This document shows positions 43,473-53,331 of a stretch of DNA of 58,148 nt, piece after piece; the stretch's first letter is position 1; every line of letters begins with the position of its first letter. Origin of the DNA: Ancylobacter tetraedralis (GTDB taxonomy: Bacteria > Pseudomonadota > Alphaproteobacteria > Rhizobiales > Xanthobacteraceae); NCBI RefSeq assembly GCF_014195655.1, contig NZ_JACICD010000017.1, positions 1 through 58,148 of the forward strand, written 5' to 3'. The notes beneath the pieces are model-generated. The model worked only from the letters and a program-made list of their open reading frames with translations, ran no database searches and was not told where the DNA came from. The position numbers were made by a program, and so were the translations under genes.

Positions 43473-44498
43473 TTCGCGATGTCCCTGAGGCCGACGCCGA
43501 AGAAGCGCATCATGAGGAGGATGAAGGCGGTGCACACGACGAGCAGCGACACGGCATAGGCGGAGCCCATGTTCCAGTTGTTGCTCTCGAAGAACTGCCG
43601 GTAGACCAGCTGGCTGAACCAGTCGCCGCCCTGGCCGCGCGTCATGATGGCCGGAACCGAATAGGAGCCGGCCGACAGCATGAAGGTCATGATGCAGCCC
43701 ACCGCGATGCCCGGCTTGGCATGGGGGATGATCACCCGCCGGTGGATGCGGGCGGTCGAGGCGCCGAGGTCCCGCGCCGCCTCGATCTGGTTGCGGTCGA
43801 GCGTTTCCAGCGTGTTGACGATGGGGAACACCATGAACAGGACATAGGTGTAGATCATCGCGAGGAAGACGGCGGACGGGTTCTCCAGGAAGGGGATCCA
43901 GCCGCGATTGTCGAGGTCGACCACGCCGAACCAGCCAAGCACGCCGTTGATGACGCCGCGATAGTCGAGGATCATCAGCCAGGCATAGACGCGCAGCAAT
44001 TCATTGATGGCGTAGGGCACGATCAGCGCGACGGTGAGGATGATCGCCTTGCGGGGCCCCGAGGCCAGCGCCACCACATAGGCGACGGGATAGCAGACGA
44101 TGAGCGCCAGCGCCGTCACCATCAGCGCATAGAGGATGGTGCGCACGAAGATGTAGAGGTGCAGGCTGCTCATGCGGGTGAAATTGTCGAGGCCCCACTG
44201 CTTGCCTGGATTCAGTTCCTTCGCCTCCAGCGCCGTCGCCTCGCCCTGCTTGGTGGCGATCTCGGCGTCGAGCGCGGCCTTCTTGCCCGCATCGGTCGTG
44301 TTGCCGGCATCGAGCTGCAGCGTGGCGATGTCGTTGTAGAGCCGGTCGATGGTGAGGGACACGTCGCCGGCGGAATCCTTCCACCACAGCGATTGCTGCA
44401 CCATGGCGCCGAGCGGCACGAGGATCAGCGCGAGGATCCACAGCACCAGGATGGCGGTGAGCGTCAGCGCAAGCGGGCGGCCATAGGCGCGGGCGAGG

Positions 44499-44506
<8 letters not shown>
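43469..44506 (-). CDS. Polyamine-type ABC permease, PotB-like, with long periplasmic loop
   Basis: This 345-residue permease is larger than usual PotB. Between the first helix (LTLTAILVLWILALILVPLG) and the second it carries about 80 extra residues in the periplasm with heptad-like charged sequence (TTDAGKKAALDAEIATKQGE), probably a coiled coil. The remaining helices and the EAA loop QIEAARDLGASTARIHRRVI are normal. It overlaps the upstream ATPase gene by eight bases and the downstream permease by four. Confidence 0.92.
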
Positions 44507-45575
<1,069 letters not shown>

Positions 45576-45598
45576 TGAAGAGCCATAAGCCACAATGT

Positions 45599-45687
45599 TC
45601 GTCGTCCCGACCGGGTGGATCCCGGCCGTCCACGCCATCGCGGGGCGTCCGCGAAGAGGCCGGATCCCCGGAAAGGCCGGGGACGAC
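45599..45687. repeat. REP-type palindromic element in the pot operon
   Basis: GTCGTCCC at 45601 pairs with GGGACGAC at 45680-45687. Inner arms GGATCCCGGCC and GGCCGGATCCC are also present. Elements with the GTCGTCCC...GGGACGAC frame are dispersed in Hyphomicrobiales genomes. Here it lies between the binding-protein and ATPase genes. Confidence 0.7.
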
Positions 45688-45701
45688 GCTGGTCAGGGGA
45701 A

Positions 45702-45729
45702 AGCGTGGGGGCCGGGCGAGCCGGCCCCC
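45702..45729 (-). terminator. Hairpin after the binding-protein gene, probable attenuator
   Basis: The 9-bp stem GGGGGCCGG / CCGGCCCCC (45707-45715 and 45721-45729) with a 5-base loop is followed on the minus strand by CGCTTTCC. It could partly terminate transcription after the binding-protein gene and so give excess binding protein over the membrane parts. Confidence 0.55.
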
Positions 45730-45737
45730 GTCTGTCG

Positions 45738-46865
45738 TCAGCTGTTGGTCAGCTTCTCGACATATTCGGCGCGCAGCTTGGCGTAGAAGTCGGTCTGCAT
45801 CGGCCACCAGAACAGGTTGTCGATGGTGCCGGCCGGATAGGCCGCCTCGAAATCCTCGCGCGCCTCGGCCGAGAGATACTGGCCGGCGCCCGCGGCGGCG
45901 CTGTTATAGCCGGTCGTGTTGGCGAACTTGGCGGCGATTTCCGGCTGGTAGAGGAAGTTCGCCAGTGCATAGGCCTGTTCGACATTCGCCGCGCCGGCGG
46001 GAATGGCCAGCGTGTCGGTCCAGGCGAGGCCACCTTCCTTGGGCATGCCGTAGCGCCACTTCTTGTCCGTCTTGCGGTGCAGCAGGATGCCGGTGGTGTC
46101 CCAGGTCTGGCCGATGGTGGCGCCGGCGTCGGTGAAGGCCGCGGTCGCTTCCGTCGCGTTGTTCCAGTAGGCGCCGATATTGCCCTTGTGGGCGACCAGG
46201 TACTTCAGCACGCCCTCGAACACGCGGCGGCTTTCGGCCTCCGACTTGTAGAGGTCGAGGCCGCGGTCGGACTTCAGTTCGCCGGTGGCGTCGAGATAGA
46301 GCGCGACGCCGTTGAACACCGACTTCTGGCGAATGGCGGTCTGCTTGGGGTGGTCGGCCAGCCACATGTCGCCATAGGAAATCTCGCCCGACTTCTTGTC
46401 GGGGAACTTCGAGGAATCCCAGGTGATGCCTTCGGTGCCCCAGTCGAACGGCACGAGATAGCGCTTGCCGCGATAGGCCGCGCCGAGGGTCAGCGAGTTG
46501 CGGTAGATCGAGGGGATGACCTGCGCCGCCTTGAACTTGGCCTCGTCGATCGGCTGCAGAAGGCCGTCCTTGTAATAGTTCGGGCCGGTATCGACCGAGG
46601 GGAACAGCAGGTCGAAGCCCTTGCCGCCGGCGGCGCGCAGCTTGTTCTCGGCTTCCTCGTTGGAGCCGTAGGTCGACAGGTTCACCTTCACGCCAGTGGC
46701 GTTGGTGAAGTCGGCGAGAAGGGTGTTCTTGTCGAAATAGTCGCCCCAGGCGTAGACGTCGACCGAGCCGGAACTGGCGAGCGCATCATGGGCGCGCAGC
46801 ACGACCGGCGCGGCGACGGCGAGCGCGCCGGCCTTCATCAGATCGCGGCGGGAAAAACGGGTCAT
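45738..46865 (-). CDS. Tat-exported polyamine-type binding protein, PotD/PotF-like
   Basis: This 375-residue periplasmic binding protein starts MTRFSRRDLMKAGALAVAAP, a twin-arginine signal. The mature protein has the family patterns VDVYAWGDYFDKNTLLADFT and LLFPSVDTGPNYYKDGLLQP and the aromatic/acidic ligand pocket DWGTEGITWDSS. GGGAGG before the ATG fixes the start. It is the first gene of the D-A-B-C operon. The operon's promoter should lie in 46866-47002. Confidence 0.92.
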   Translation of the reverse strand: MTRFSRRDLMKAGALAVAAPVVLRAHDALASSGSVDVYAWGDYFDKNTLLADFTNATGVKVNLSTYGSNEEAENKLRAAGGKGFDLLFPSVDTGPNYYKDGLLQPIDEAKFKAAQVIPSIYRNSLTLGAAYRGKRYLVPFDWGTEGITWDSSKFPDKKSGEISYGDMWLADHPKQTAIRQKSVFNGVALYLDATGELKSDRGLDLYKSEAESRRVFEGVLKYLVAHKGNIGAYWNNATEATAAFTDAGATIGQTWDTTGILLHRKTDKKWRYGMPKEGGLAWTDTLAIPAGAANVEQAYALANFLYQPEIAAKFANTTGYNSAAAGAGQYLSAEAREDFEAAYPAGTIDNLFWWPMQTDFYAKLRAEYVEKLTNS

Positions 46866-47002
46866 AAATACCTCCCTTGGCCTCAACGGCGAAACCGCGT
46901 TCGCTCTAGTTCGGGCCGATGAACGAAAGATGACATGCGCGTTTGAGTTGCGAAAGTCGATGTCGCCGGCAGACAAGTACCTTGTCGCGTCCACGCAAGG
47001 GT

Positions 47003-48160
47003 TCAACTCGGCAAGACGATGCAGGCGCCCCCAAGGGCCCGCAGCCGGCTACACAAGGCCTGTGCGGCCTGGCGGCTGGGCTGGGCGACGCGCACCCTAT
47101 AGAACGCGCGCGAGCCACGCGAGCGCAACCGGGCGCCGATGATCATGGGCTGCGTGCCTTCCAGCAGGGCGGCGAAGCGCTTTTGCGTGCGTTGATAGCT
47201 TGCAAGTGCCCGTGCTTTTGAGAAATTTCCCGAGAGCTGGACACCCCACGGCGCGGTGATGGTGGCGATTTCCTGCGCCACCTCGCCGCCGCCGCGACGC
47301 AGGGCGGCGGTCACACCGAGGCAGCCTGTCGGCCCGAGCGGCAGCGCCGCCGCCATGGGTGCCGCGCGTCCCGGCGTGGATGCCGGGGCGAGTGCCGATT
47401 TCGTTTCCGGCATGGAGGCGATCGCCGGCGCCGCCGCGCTTGCGGGCGTCGCGGATGATAGGACAGCCGCGCCCGGCGTCCGTTCACCGGCGGCGACGCG
47501 GCCGGCCGCCGCCTCGTTCGCGGCTGCCGGCCCGGTGCGCTCGGTGGCCCACTCCTCGGCCGCCCGGCCGGTGATGAAGATGAGATAATCCTGCGTCTCC
47601 AGCGGCAGGCCGCCCTGGCCGGACAGCCAGCGCTCGATCCGCGCGGGGCCGGCGTTGTAGGCGGCGGCCGCCAGTCCGAGATTGCCGAAGCGCTCCCGCA
47701 ACTCCGCCAGCAGCGCGGCCGAGGCGGGCAGGGCGGCTTCCGGGTCGAACGGATTGGCCAGCCCCCGCTCGGCCGCTGTGCCGGGCATGAACTGGGCGAT
47801 ACCCTGCGCTCCCTTGGGGCTGACCGCGCCGGCGCGGAAGGCGCTCTCCCGCCAGATCAGCCGGGTGAAGAACTCGACCGGTAGGGCATGGCGGCCGGCG
47901 GCCCCCTCGATGATGCGGCACAGCGCCTGCTCCACGCTCTCGCCCTGTGCGCCCGGCGCGGCGGCGGTTTTGGCGGATGTGGTTGCGACGGCGTCGGCCG
48001 GGGCGGCTTCCAAGGCCCCCGCCGGCACGCGCGAGGGCTCGCCCCAGGCCGGCGCGCAAAGCGCGGGGAGCAGGCAGGCGAGGGTGAACAGGATCCGTCC
48101 GAATGCGTTAGTCGCATCGGAGCCGCAACCTGCCCATTGCGATGCGGGCGAGCGTGCCAT
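47003..48160 (-). CDS. Lytic transglycosylase (SLT) with C-terminal SPOR-like domain
   Basis: This 385-residue exported protein has an N-terminal signal (ILFTLACLLPALCAPAWG) and an SLT domain at residues 80-200 with catalytic Glu in IWRESAFRAG, AQGIAQFMPGTA and AAAYNAGPARIERWL. An Ala/Pro-rich linker follows, then a C-terminal segment of about 80 residues (WGVQLSGNFSKARALASYQR, YRVRVAQPSRQAAQALCSRL) that fits a SPOR fold binding denuded glycan. It cleaves peptidoglycan glycan chains, probably at the division site or during envelope remodelling. It reads away from terC. Confidence 0.88.
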   Translation of the reverse strand: MARSPASQWAGCGSDATNAFGRILFTLACLLPALCAPAWGEPSRVPAGALEAAPADAVATTSAKTAAAPGAQGESVEQALCRIIEGAAGRHALPVEFFTRLIWRESAFRAGAVSPKGAQGIAQFMPGTAAERGLANPFDPEAALPASAALLAELRERFGNLGLAAAAYNAGPARIERWLSGQGGLPLETQDYLIFITGRAAEEWATERTGPAAANEAAAGRVAAGERTPGAAVLSSATPASAAAPAIASMPETKSALAPASTPGRAAPMAAALPLGPTGCLGVTAALRRGGGEVAQEIATITAPWGVQLSGNFSKARALASYQRTQKRFAALLEGTQPMIIGARLRSRGSRAFYRVRVAQPSRQAAQALCSRLRALGGACIVLPS

Positions 48161-48288
48161 AAATTGAGTCTACCCGATCCGGGCCCCTCTGACGCGAGCC
48201 TCGCCGGCGTTCGTGTGATGTCGGATCTAGCCTCGACATCCCCGCCGGCTAGAGGAGACTTGCTTGCAGACCTTCGTCGCCATGTCAT

Positions 48289-48312
48289 CGGGAACCGCCC
48301 CTGTGGTTCCCG
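48289..48312 (+). promoter_or_regulatory. Hairpin in the terC leader
   Basis: An 8-bp perfect stem CGGGAACC / GGTTCCCG with loop GCCCCTGT lies 47 bases before the terC start. TerC-family genes are often preceded by manganese riboswitches, but the conserved yybP-ykoY core could not be recognised here. Confidence 0.35.
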
Positions 48313-48359
48313 AGCTTTCACGTGTCTTCGTCGTGGCCCTCGTTTCGGCAGAGTGACCC

Positions 48360-49094
48360 ATGGAATATCTTCTTGAACTTGCGGCGAGCCCGGCGGCCTG
48401 GGCGGCGCTCGTCACGCTGATCGCCATGGAAGTGGTGCTCGGCATCGACAACCTGCTGTTCATCTCCATCCTCACCAACAAGCTGCCGGAGGATATTCGT
48501 CCCCGCGCGCGGCGCATCGGCATCGGGCTGGCGCTCGTCATGCGCCTGGGCCTGCTCAGCACGGTGGCGATCATCGTGACGCTGGTCGAGCCGGTCATCA
48601 CGGTGTTCGGCCATCCGTTCTCGTGGCGCGACATCATCCTGATCGCCGGCGGCCTCTTCCTGGTGTGGAAGGCGACCAAGGAAATCCACCATGCCATGGC
48701 GCCGCATGACGAACAGGTCGCCATGGAGGGCGGCTCGCTGCAGGTCAGCTTCAGCGCCGCCATCGTGCAGATCCTGATCCTGGATCTCGTGTTCTCGGTC
48801 GACAGCATCATCACCGCCGTCGGCATGACCGAGCATATTCCGATCATGGTGATCGCGGTGGTCTTCGCGGTTCTGACCATGCTGCTGGCGGCGGGTCCGC
48901 TCGCCAATTTCATCAACCGCAACCCGTCCATCGTGATGCTGGCGCTGGGCTTCCTGCTGCTCATCGGCACCACGCTGATCGCCGAGGGCTTCGGGGCGCA
49001 TGTGTCCAAGGGCTATATCTACACCGCCATGGCCTTCTCGGCCGGTGTCGAGGCCCTGAACATGATCCATCGCCGGCGCAAGGCGGCGCATTAA
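48360..49094 (+). CDS. TerC-family integral membrane protein
   Basis: This 244-residue protein has seven to eight predicted helices and the TerC acidic motifs [12 protein letters not shown] in helix one and [12 protein letters not shown] in the fourth. These carry the conserved Asp residues thought to bind metal. Family members export manganese and load it onto exoenzymes or give metal/tellurite tolerance. The leader contains a hairpin, which suggests post-transcriptional control. It is monocistronic. Confidence 0.92.
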   Translation: MEYLLELAASPAAWAALVTLIAMEVVLGIDNLLFISILTNKLPEDIRPRARRIGIGLALVMRLGLLSTVAIIVTLVEPVITVFGHPFSWRDIILIAGGLFLVWKATKEIHHAMAPHDEQVAMEGGSLQVSFSAAIVQILILDLVFSVDSIITAVGMTEHIPIMVIAVVFAVLTMLLAAGPLANFINRNPSIVMLALGFLLLIGTTLIAEGFGAHVSKGYIYTAMAFSAGVEALNMIHRRRKAAH

Positions 49095-49098
49095 CCTT

Positions 49099-49144
49099 CC
49101 GCGGCCGCGTCGACATCCTGCGTCGGCGCGGCCGCGGCCATACT
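49099..49144 (+). terminator. Terminator-like hairpin after terC
   Basis: CCGCGGCCGCG (49099-49109) pairs perfectly with CGCGGCCGCGG (49127-49137). The T-run after it is poor (CATACTGTTT). Confidence 0.5.
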
Positions 49145-49280
49145 GTTTCTGACGTTGGATGGATCCGGCGGCGTGGTGTTGCGAAACGATGCGGCGCGGG
49201 TCAATGCTAGGCTCACACGCGATCTTTCGGCGGGCCCGACGCGGGGCCGAAGCCGGCAACCCGACGCAGGGAGCCGAATC

Positions 49281-49976
49281 ATGAGTGAGGACAGCCAGCC
49301 GCAGGCCGGCCCCGACGGGGCGAGCCTGCCCTCGGACAGCAAGCTGACGACCACCAAGCAGCGCTGGGCGCGCGAGGGCAAGTTCCTGACCGGCCGCGTC
49401 ACCCGGCCGGACAGCGATCGGCTGCCGCCGGGCCAGCATCTGGTGCGCGACTGGCCGGTGCTCGATCTCGGCCTGCAGCCGCGCATTCCGCTCGACCACT
49501 GGCGGCTCGACGTGACGGGCGAGGTGGAGCATCCCGCCTCATGGGACTGGTCGGCATTCGGCGCGCTGAAGCAGACGCGGGAAGTGACCGATATTCACTG
49601 CGTCACCACCTGGTCGCGCTACGACAATCGCTGGGACGGCGTGGCGACGCGCGACCTGCTCGACCTGGTCATGCCCAAGGCCACGGCGACCCATGTCGTG
49701 CTGCATTCCTATGATGGCTACACCACCAATCTCGCGCTGGAAGACTTCGCAGCCGAGGACGCGCTGGTCGTGCATAGCTGGGAGGGCAAGCCGCTCACGG
49801 TCGAGCATGGCGGACCCGTACGCCTGGTCGTGCCGCATCTCTATTTCTGGAAAAGCGCGAAATGGCTGAAGCAGATCGAGTTCCGCGCTGGTGACAGGCG
49901 TGGATTCTGGGAGGAGCGCGGTTATCACAACCATGCCGATCCCTGGAAGGAAGAGCGCTATTCCGACGACGAGTGA
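49281..49976 (+). CDS. Sulfite oxidase-like molybdopterin oxidoreductase
   Basis: This 231-residue cytoplasmic member of the sulfite oxidase/YedY superfamily is of the short type. The molybdenum-ligating Cys is in VTDIHCVTTWSRYDNRWDGV and pterin contacts are in HGGPVRLVVPHLYFWKSAKW. No Tat or Sec signal and no partner haem domain is present, unlike YedY/MsrP. The substrate is unknown. The start MSEDSQPQAG has GGGAG upstream. Confidence 0.88.
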   Translation: MSEDSQPQAGPDGASLPSDSKLTTTKQRWAREGKFLTGRVTRPDSDRLPPGQHLVRDWPVLDLGLQPRIPLDHWRLDVTGEVEHPASWDWSAFGALKQTREVTDIHCVTTWSRYDNRWDGVATRDLLDLVMPKATATHVVLHSYDGYTTNLALEDFAAEDALVVHSWEGKPLTVEHGGPVRLVVPHLYFWKSAKWLKQIEFRAGDRRGFWEERGYHNHADPWKEERYSDDE

Positions 49977-50040
49977 GGCACCCGGCCGGCTGCGCGCGCG
50001 GCCTCGTGGACCCGCGCGCCGGATCTGACAACGCACCGTG

Positions 50041-50080
50041 AAAATAAAGCCGCCCGGATGGCTCTGGCCTCCGGGCGGTC
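50041..50080. terminator. Bidirectional terminator
   Basis: CCGCCCGG (50050-50057) pairs with CCGGGCGG (50071-50078). Leftward transcripts meet CTTTATTTT after it, a good tail. It serves the convergent oxidoreductase and membrane-protein genes. Confidence 0.75.
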
Positions 50081-50128
50081 CTGTTCTAGAAGGAATGTTG
50101 CGATCGGCTCGCCGGAAAGCCAGTACGA

Positions 50129-51112
50129 TCAGCGCGGCCGCAGGAATGTGCCGGGCTGCCGAGGCGGCTCTTTCGTCGCCGGATCCTTGCGCGTCGGCGA
50201 GGTCGAACTGGCCGATGCTGCCGTCGCGGTGCCGCCGAACTTGCCGCTGGAAGGGTAGGCAGTCTTCGCCGCGGGCGTAGCCGGCCCGGAAGGGGGGGGC
50301 GATCCGAGGCCGGAAGCGGCTTTTCCGGAAGGCGCATGGCTCGAAAGCTTGGATCCCGTGAGGCCCGAGCCCGACGGGTTCGAACCCGCCGACACTGCCG
50401 GGTTTCCGCCCGTGCCGCCAGAGAGGGCGCTGCGCTGGCCGCTCGCATAGGCCTTGGCGAGGCTGCCGAGCGGGGCTTTGCTGCCCGCCAGCGGGCGCGC
50501 GGGCTGCGCGGAGGCAGCCGAGGACCTGCTGGCCGGCGATCCGCCGGATGTGAGGCCGTTCGCCTGCGGTCGGCCAACGGCGCCGGCCGACGGGCCCGGC
50601 CGGGTCAGGGGCGTGGCGGCGGGAATCTGCCCTGGCCGGGCCAATTGCGCCGTGCGCGGCAGATCGGGGGCCACCGCTTCATTGCGTTGCCCGGACTTGA
50701 GCGAGAGTTCGCGGCGCAGCTTGGCCCAGGTGTCGGCCAGAGCCGAGGGATCCCAATCCGGCTCCTTCTCGTCGACGTCCCATTTCTCCAGCGTCTCGCG
50801 CGTGGCGACACCGGAATCAACGCGGGGACGCGCATCGTATTCGGCAAGCGCTGCCGGGTCCTTCGCTTCCGCCGCCGGATCCTTCGCTTCGGCCATCGTC
50901 GCCACGGCAGCCGGTGCAGCCACCGCCGCGCCGGGCAGCACGACGTTCCACTTGCCGGTTTCCCACTCGTTGATCGCCCACATCACGGCAGCGCCGAGGC
51001 CGGCACCGGCGCAGATATCGGTGACGCTGACGCCGGGCACGACCACGAGGTAAATGGCGCAAATCACTGCCACGCCGATATAACAGGCGGGTGCACGCCA
51101 TTTGGATTGCAT
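50129..51112 (-). CDS. Membrane protein with long Ser/Ala/Pro/Gly-rich tail
   Basis: I do not recognise this 327-residue protein. The N-terminus has two hydrophobic helices (YIGVAVICAIYLVVVPGVSV and CAGAGLGAAVMWAINEW). Then comes a short duplicated EAKDPAA motif, a small charged segment (TLEKWDVDEKEPDWDPSALA) and a 180-residue low-complexity tail rich in Ser, Gly, Pro and Ala. The tail is probably disordered, perhaps cell-wall spanning. The start MQSKWRAPACY at 51112 fits the first helix, with another ATG 15 bases upstream. Confidence 0.7.
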   Translation of the reverse strand: MQSKWRAPACYIGVAVICAIYLVVVPGVSVTDICAGAGLGAAVMWAINEWETGKWNVVLPGAAVAAPAAVATMAEAKDPAAEAKDPAALAEYDARPRVDSGVATRETLEKWDVDEKEPDWDPSALADTWAKLRRELSLKSGQRNEAVAPDLPRTAQLARPGQIPAATPLTRPGPSAGAVGRPQANGLTSGGSPASRSSAASAQPARPLAGSKAPLGSLAKAYASGQRSALSGGTGGNPAVSAGSNPSGSGLTGSKLSSHAPSGKAASGLGSPPPSGPATPAAKTAYPSSGKFGGTATAASASSTSPTRKDPATKEPPRQPGTFLRPR

Positions 51113-51466
51113 GGCCGGAATCCCCAACTGCCCGAATCGTACGACGACAATAGCTGATTCGCGGGAATCTCAGTGCCTTAGGCCGAGAAAATGACATGCC
51201 GTCCGCGCGTGCCGCCGTTCGGCCTTGCCCTGCCGGCGGGCCCGGATGGCTTCGCAGCGCAGTCCCGGTGTCCGTCGATCGCCGGCGGGAGCGCCCGGCC
51301 GCGCGGCCACGGCGCGGGTGCGATCGAATGGCGCGATCGCACGGGCGGCGGCGCGGGGAATTGCGGAAAGGCCGGCCGGCTCATCCGCGCCCTATCGCGA
51401 GATCGGGCAGAGCGACCATATCGCCGGGCATCGTCTCGCAGGCATCACCTCGCCGGATATCCCGCC
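51113..51466. other. Intergenic region, no gene supported
   Basis: Frames here are Arg/Pro-rich and lack motifs. One frame stops in an ATGA overlap with the small ORF at 51467, which is the only hint of coding. The promoter of the leftward membrane-protein gene should be near 51113-51180. Confidence 0.35.
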
Positions 51467-51586
51467 ATGAGCATTCTCGGCTTCGAACCGATTACAGTTG
51501 TTTCCGCCATATACGTCCTCGGCTTCGCCGGGATGATGATCGTGGCGTTCGACGCCGTCTCCGATCGCGGGCAGGATGGGCGATAG
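51467..51586 (+). CDS. Possible 39-aa single-helix membrane protein
   Basis: A short frame encodes MSILGFEPITVVSAIYVLGF and then AGMMIVAFDAVSDRGQ. The hydrophobic stretch of about 20 residues is a credible membrane helix. There is no good ribosome-binding site. It could be a real small protein or chance. Confidence 0.35.
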   Translation: MSILGFEPITVVSAIYVLGFAGMMIVAFDAVSDRGQDGR

Positions 51587-51644
51587 CCGTCTTCACGGCG
51601 CGCAGTCGGGATCGCGAGCCGGTGGGCGTCGCCTTTGCGGAGAA

Positions 51645-51719
51645 TGGTGCCGGCGGAGAGGATCGAACTCCCGACCTTCGGTTTACAAAACCGCTGCACT
51701 ACCGCTGTGCTACGCCGGC
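51645..51719 (-). tRNA. tRNA-Thr (UGU)
   Basis: The minus strand folds as a tRNA: acceptor GCCGGCG pairs with CGCCGGC, discriminator A is followed by encoded CCA, the T loop is GTTCGATC, and the anticodon loop TTGTAAA gives anticodon UGU. It stands alone between small or uncertain genes and reads leftward. Confidence 0.95.
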
Positions 51720-52143
51720 AAAACGCATATTCCCAGGTCGGATCGACGTTCTGGCACACCCGACACGCCATGAACCGAGGGTCGCGTGTCGTGTTTTGTG
51801 ACTTTCCCTGAGAAGTACGGCGGCGCTTTCTTCCCTCACAGAGACGCTTCGGTCAAGCCTGCCGCGTTTTTCCCCGGCAGCTTCCGGGTCAAGCGCGCTG
51901 CGATGGCGGATGGACGCGGCGGTGGGGCGACCCGCTCCTTTCGGCACTTCGTGCCGTCCTTCGCTGCCCCGTCTGGCGGCATGTCGGGCTTCCAGTGACG
52001 AATTTTGAGTGCCGTGACGTGTGTCATTGCGCATGACGCGCGGTTCTGCGACACGATTGTCGCATGGTTCGGCGAGTGTCGTCGCGCCAGAGGGCTGGCG
52101 CCGTTTCGCGCCGGGATCACTCGCTTGGGAGGCGGGAATAGTG
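51720..52143. other. Intergenic region with promoter of the Cys-rich gene
   Basis: No gene is supported. The right end holds the 18-bp palindrome at 52047-52064. The left end contains the tRNA-Thr promoter for the minus strand. Confidence 0.45.
52047..52064. promoter_or_regulatory. Perfect inverted repeat TGCGACA-CGAT-TGTCGCA
   Basis: A 7-bp perfect inverted repeat with a 4-base centre lies about 80 bases before the Cys-rich gene. Size and symmetry suit a dimeric repressor site. The regulator is unknown. Confidence 0.45.
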
Positions 52144-52566
52144 ATGAAGGGAACCATCTTTGCGCTTGGTGCGCTGGTGCTTGCGGCGACGTCCGGCGCA
52201 GCATCTGCGCAGACCATGAGTTATGCTCAGGCTGGCGCGCTGATCGCCAAGAGCTGCGGCCCGTCGATCGAGCGCTTCTGCGCGACGGTGAATATCGGCA
52301 CCGGTCAGATGCAGCAGTGCCTCACGCAGCACCAGGACCAGGTGCCGCGCCAGTGCTTCGACGATTTCACGGCCGTTCAGACCGGCATCGCCAAGCGCGT
52401 CGCCGCGCAGGCGGATGCTGGCAAGGCGTGCTCGGCGAGTGCGCAGCAATTCTGCTCGGGTGTGAAGCCGGGCGATGCCAACATCCTCGACTGCCTGCTG
52501 GATTCGGTGAAGGTTGTGCGTCCTGCCTGCAAGCAGACGCTGGTCGACGCCGGCTGGGCCAACTGA
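52144..52566 (+). CDS. Secreted cysteine-rich repeat protein
   Basis: This 140-residue exported protein has a signal peptide (MKGTIFALGALVLAATSGAA, cleavage after SAQT). It carries two Cys-rich GLG1/FGFR-type repeats with matching spacing: CGPSIERFCATVNIGTGQ...C...C and CSASAQQFCSGVKPGDAN...C...C. Eight cysteines suggest four disulfides in the periplasm. Such repeats are common in small Rhizobiales periplasmic proteins of unknown function. A GTG directly before the ATG is an alternative start. The OmpA-domain gene follows 22 bases later, so the two are probably one operon. Confidence 0.87.
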   Translation: MKGTIFALGALVLAATSGAASAQTMSYAQAGALIAKSCGPSIERFCATVNIGTGQMQQCLTQHQDQVPRQCFDDFTAVQTGIAKRVAAQADAGKACSASAQQFCSGVKPGDANILDCLLDSVKVVRPACKQTLVDAGWAN

Positions 52567-52588
52567 CGAACACGGCATCGTTGAGGGG

Positions 52589-53227
52589 ATGAAACAGACC
52601 ATGACCCGCTTTACCCGTCTCGTCGGGGGCCTCGCCCTCGCCGCCGCGCTCGCCGCTCCGCTCGCCACGAGCGCCAGCGCCCAGACTGCCGACAACAACC
52701 AGCAGATCCTGCAGGGGCTGTCGAGCGTCACCAATGACGATCCCTCGCTGACCGTGGAACTGCTGCGCAAGATGGCGCAGGACGCGGTGGCGCAGAACCA
52801 GCCGCTCGGGCTGAACAAGTCGGCGATCGCGCAGAAGCTCGACAAGCTCGCGCAGATCACCGTGCAGATCCAGTTCGCGCTGAACTCGTCGATCATCCGC
52901 CCCGAGTCCTATGGGACGCTGGGCTCGATCGCCGATGCGATGCACCACCCGATCCTGTGGAACTACAAGTTCGTGGTGGTCGGCAATACGGATGCCACCG
53001 GCACCCGCGCCTACAATCTCAAGCTCAGCCAGGAGCGCGCCGACGCGATCGTCCAGGCGCTGGTGACGCTGTTCCGCGTCTCGCCGGACCGCCTGCAGGC
53101 GCTCGGCCTCGGCCAGGAGGCGCTGCAGGTGCCGGGCAAGCCGGATGATCCGATCAACCGTCGCGTGCAGATCTTCAACATCGGCACGATGGGGCCGATG
53201 GGCAAGGCCTGGATGAACCCGCAGTGA
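52589..53227 (+). CDS. OmpA-domain periplasmic protein
   Basis: This 212-residue protein has a Sec signal (LVGGLALAAALAAPLATSAS, cleavage after ASAQ), a helical stretch of about 60 residues, and an OmpA-like peptidoglycan-binding domain (VQIQFALNSSIIRPESYGTL, VVGNTDATGTRAYNLKLSQE, INRRVQIF) in which the NTDATG Asp and the NRRVQ Arg that hold diaminopimelate are present. It has no barrel, so it probably tethers or shapes the wall from the periplasm. GAGGGG precedes the ATG. A strong terminator follows. Confidence 0.9.
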   Translation: MKQTMTRFTRLVGGLALAAALAAPLATSASAQTADNNQQILQGLSSVTNDDPSLTVELLRKMAQDAVAQNQPLGLNKSAIAQKLDKLAQITVQIQFALNSSIIRPESYGTLGSIADAMHHPILWNYKFVVVGNTDATGTRAYNLKLSQERADAIVQALVTLFRVSPDRLQALGLGQEALQVPGKPDDPINRRVQIFNIGTMGPMGKAWMNPQ

Positions 53228-53271
53228 TCGGGATCGGATAGGCGTGTTACACGCCATCCTGTGCTACCAAG

Positions 53272-53306
53272 ACCGGCCGGTGCTTCCCAGCGCCGGCCGG
53301 TTTTTT
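53272..53306 (+). terminator. Rho-independent terminator after the OmpA-domain gene
   Basis: The 9-bp perfect stem ACCGGCCGG / CCGGCCGGT with a 12-base loop is followed by TTTTT. It ends 25 bases before the RidA start. Confidence 0.88.
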
Positions 53307-53331
53307 CATGTCGAACCAGAGTTTTGCTGAG

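Noticed and set aside
51225..51470. 81-codon frame overlapping the 39-aa ORF by ATGA
   Set aside because: Composition is Arg/Ala-rich with no motif, and the overlap alone is weak evidence.
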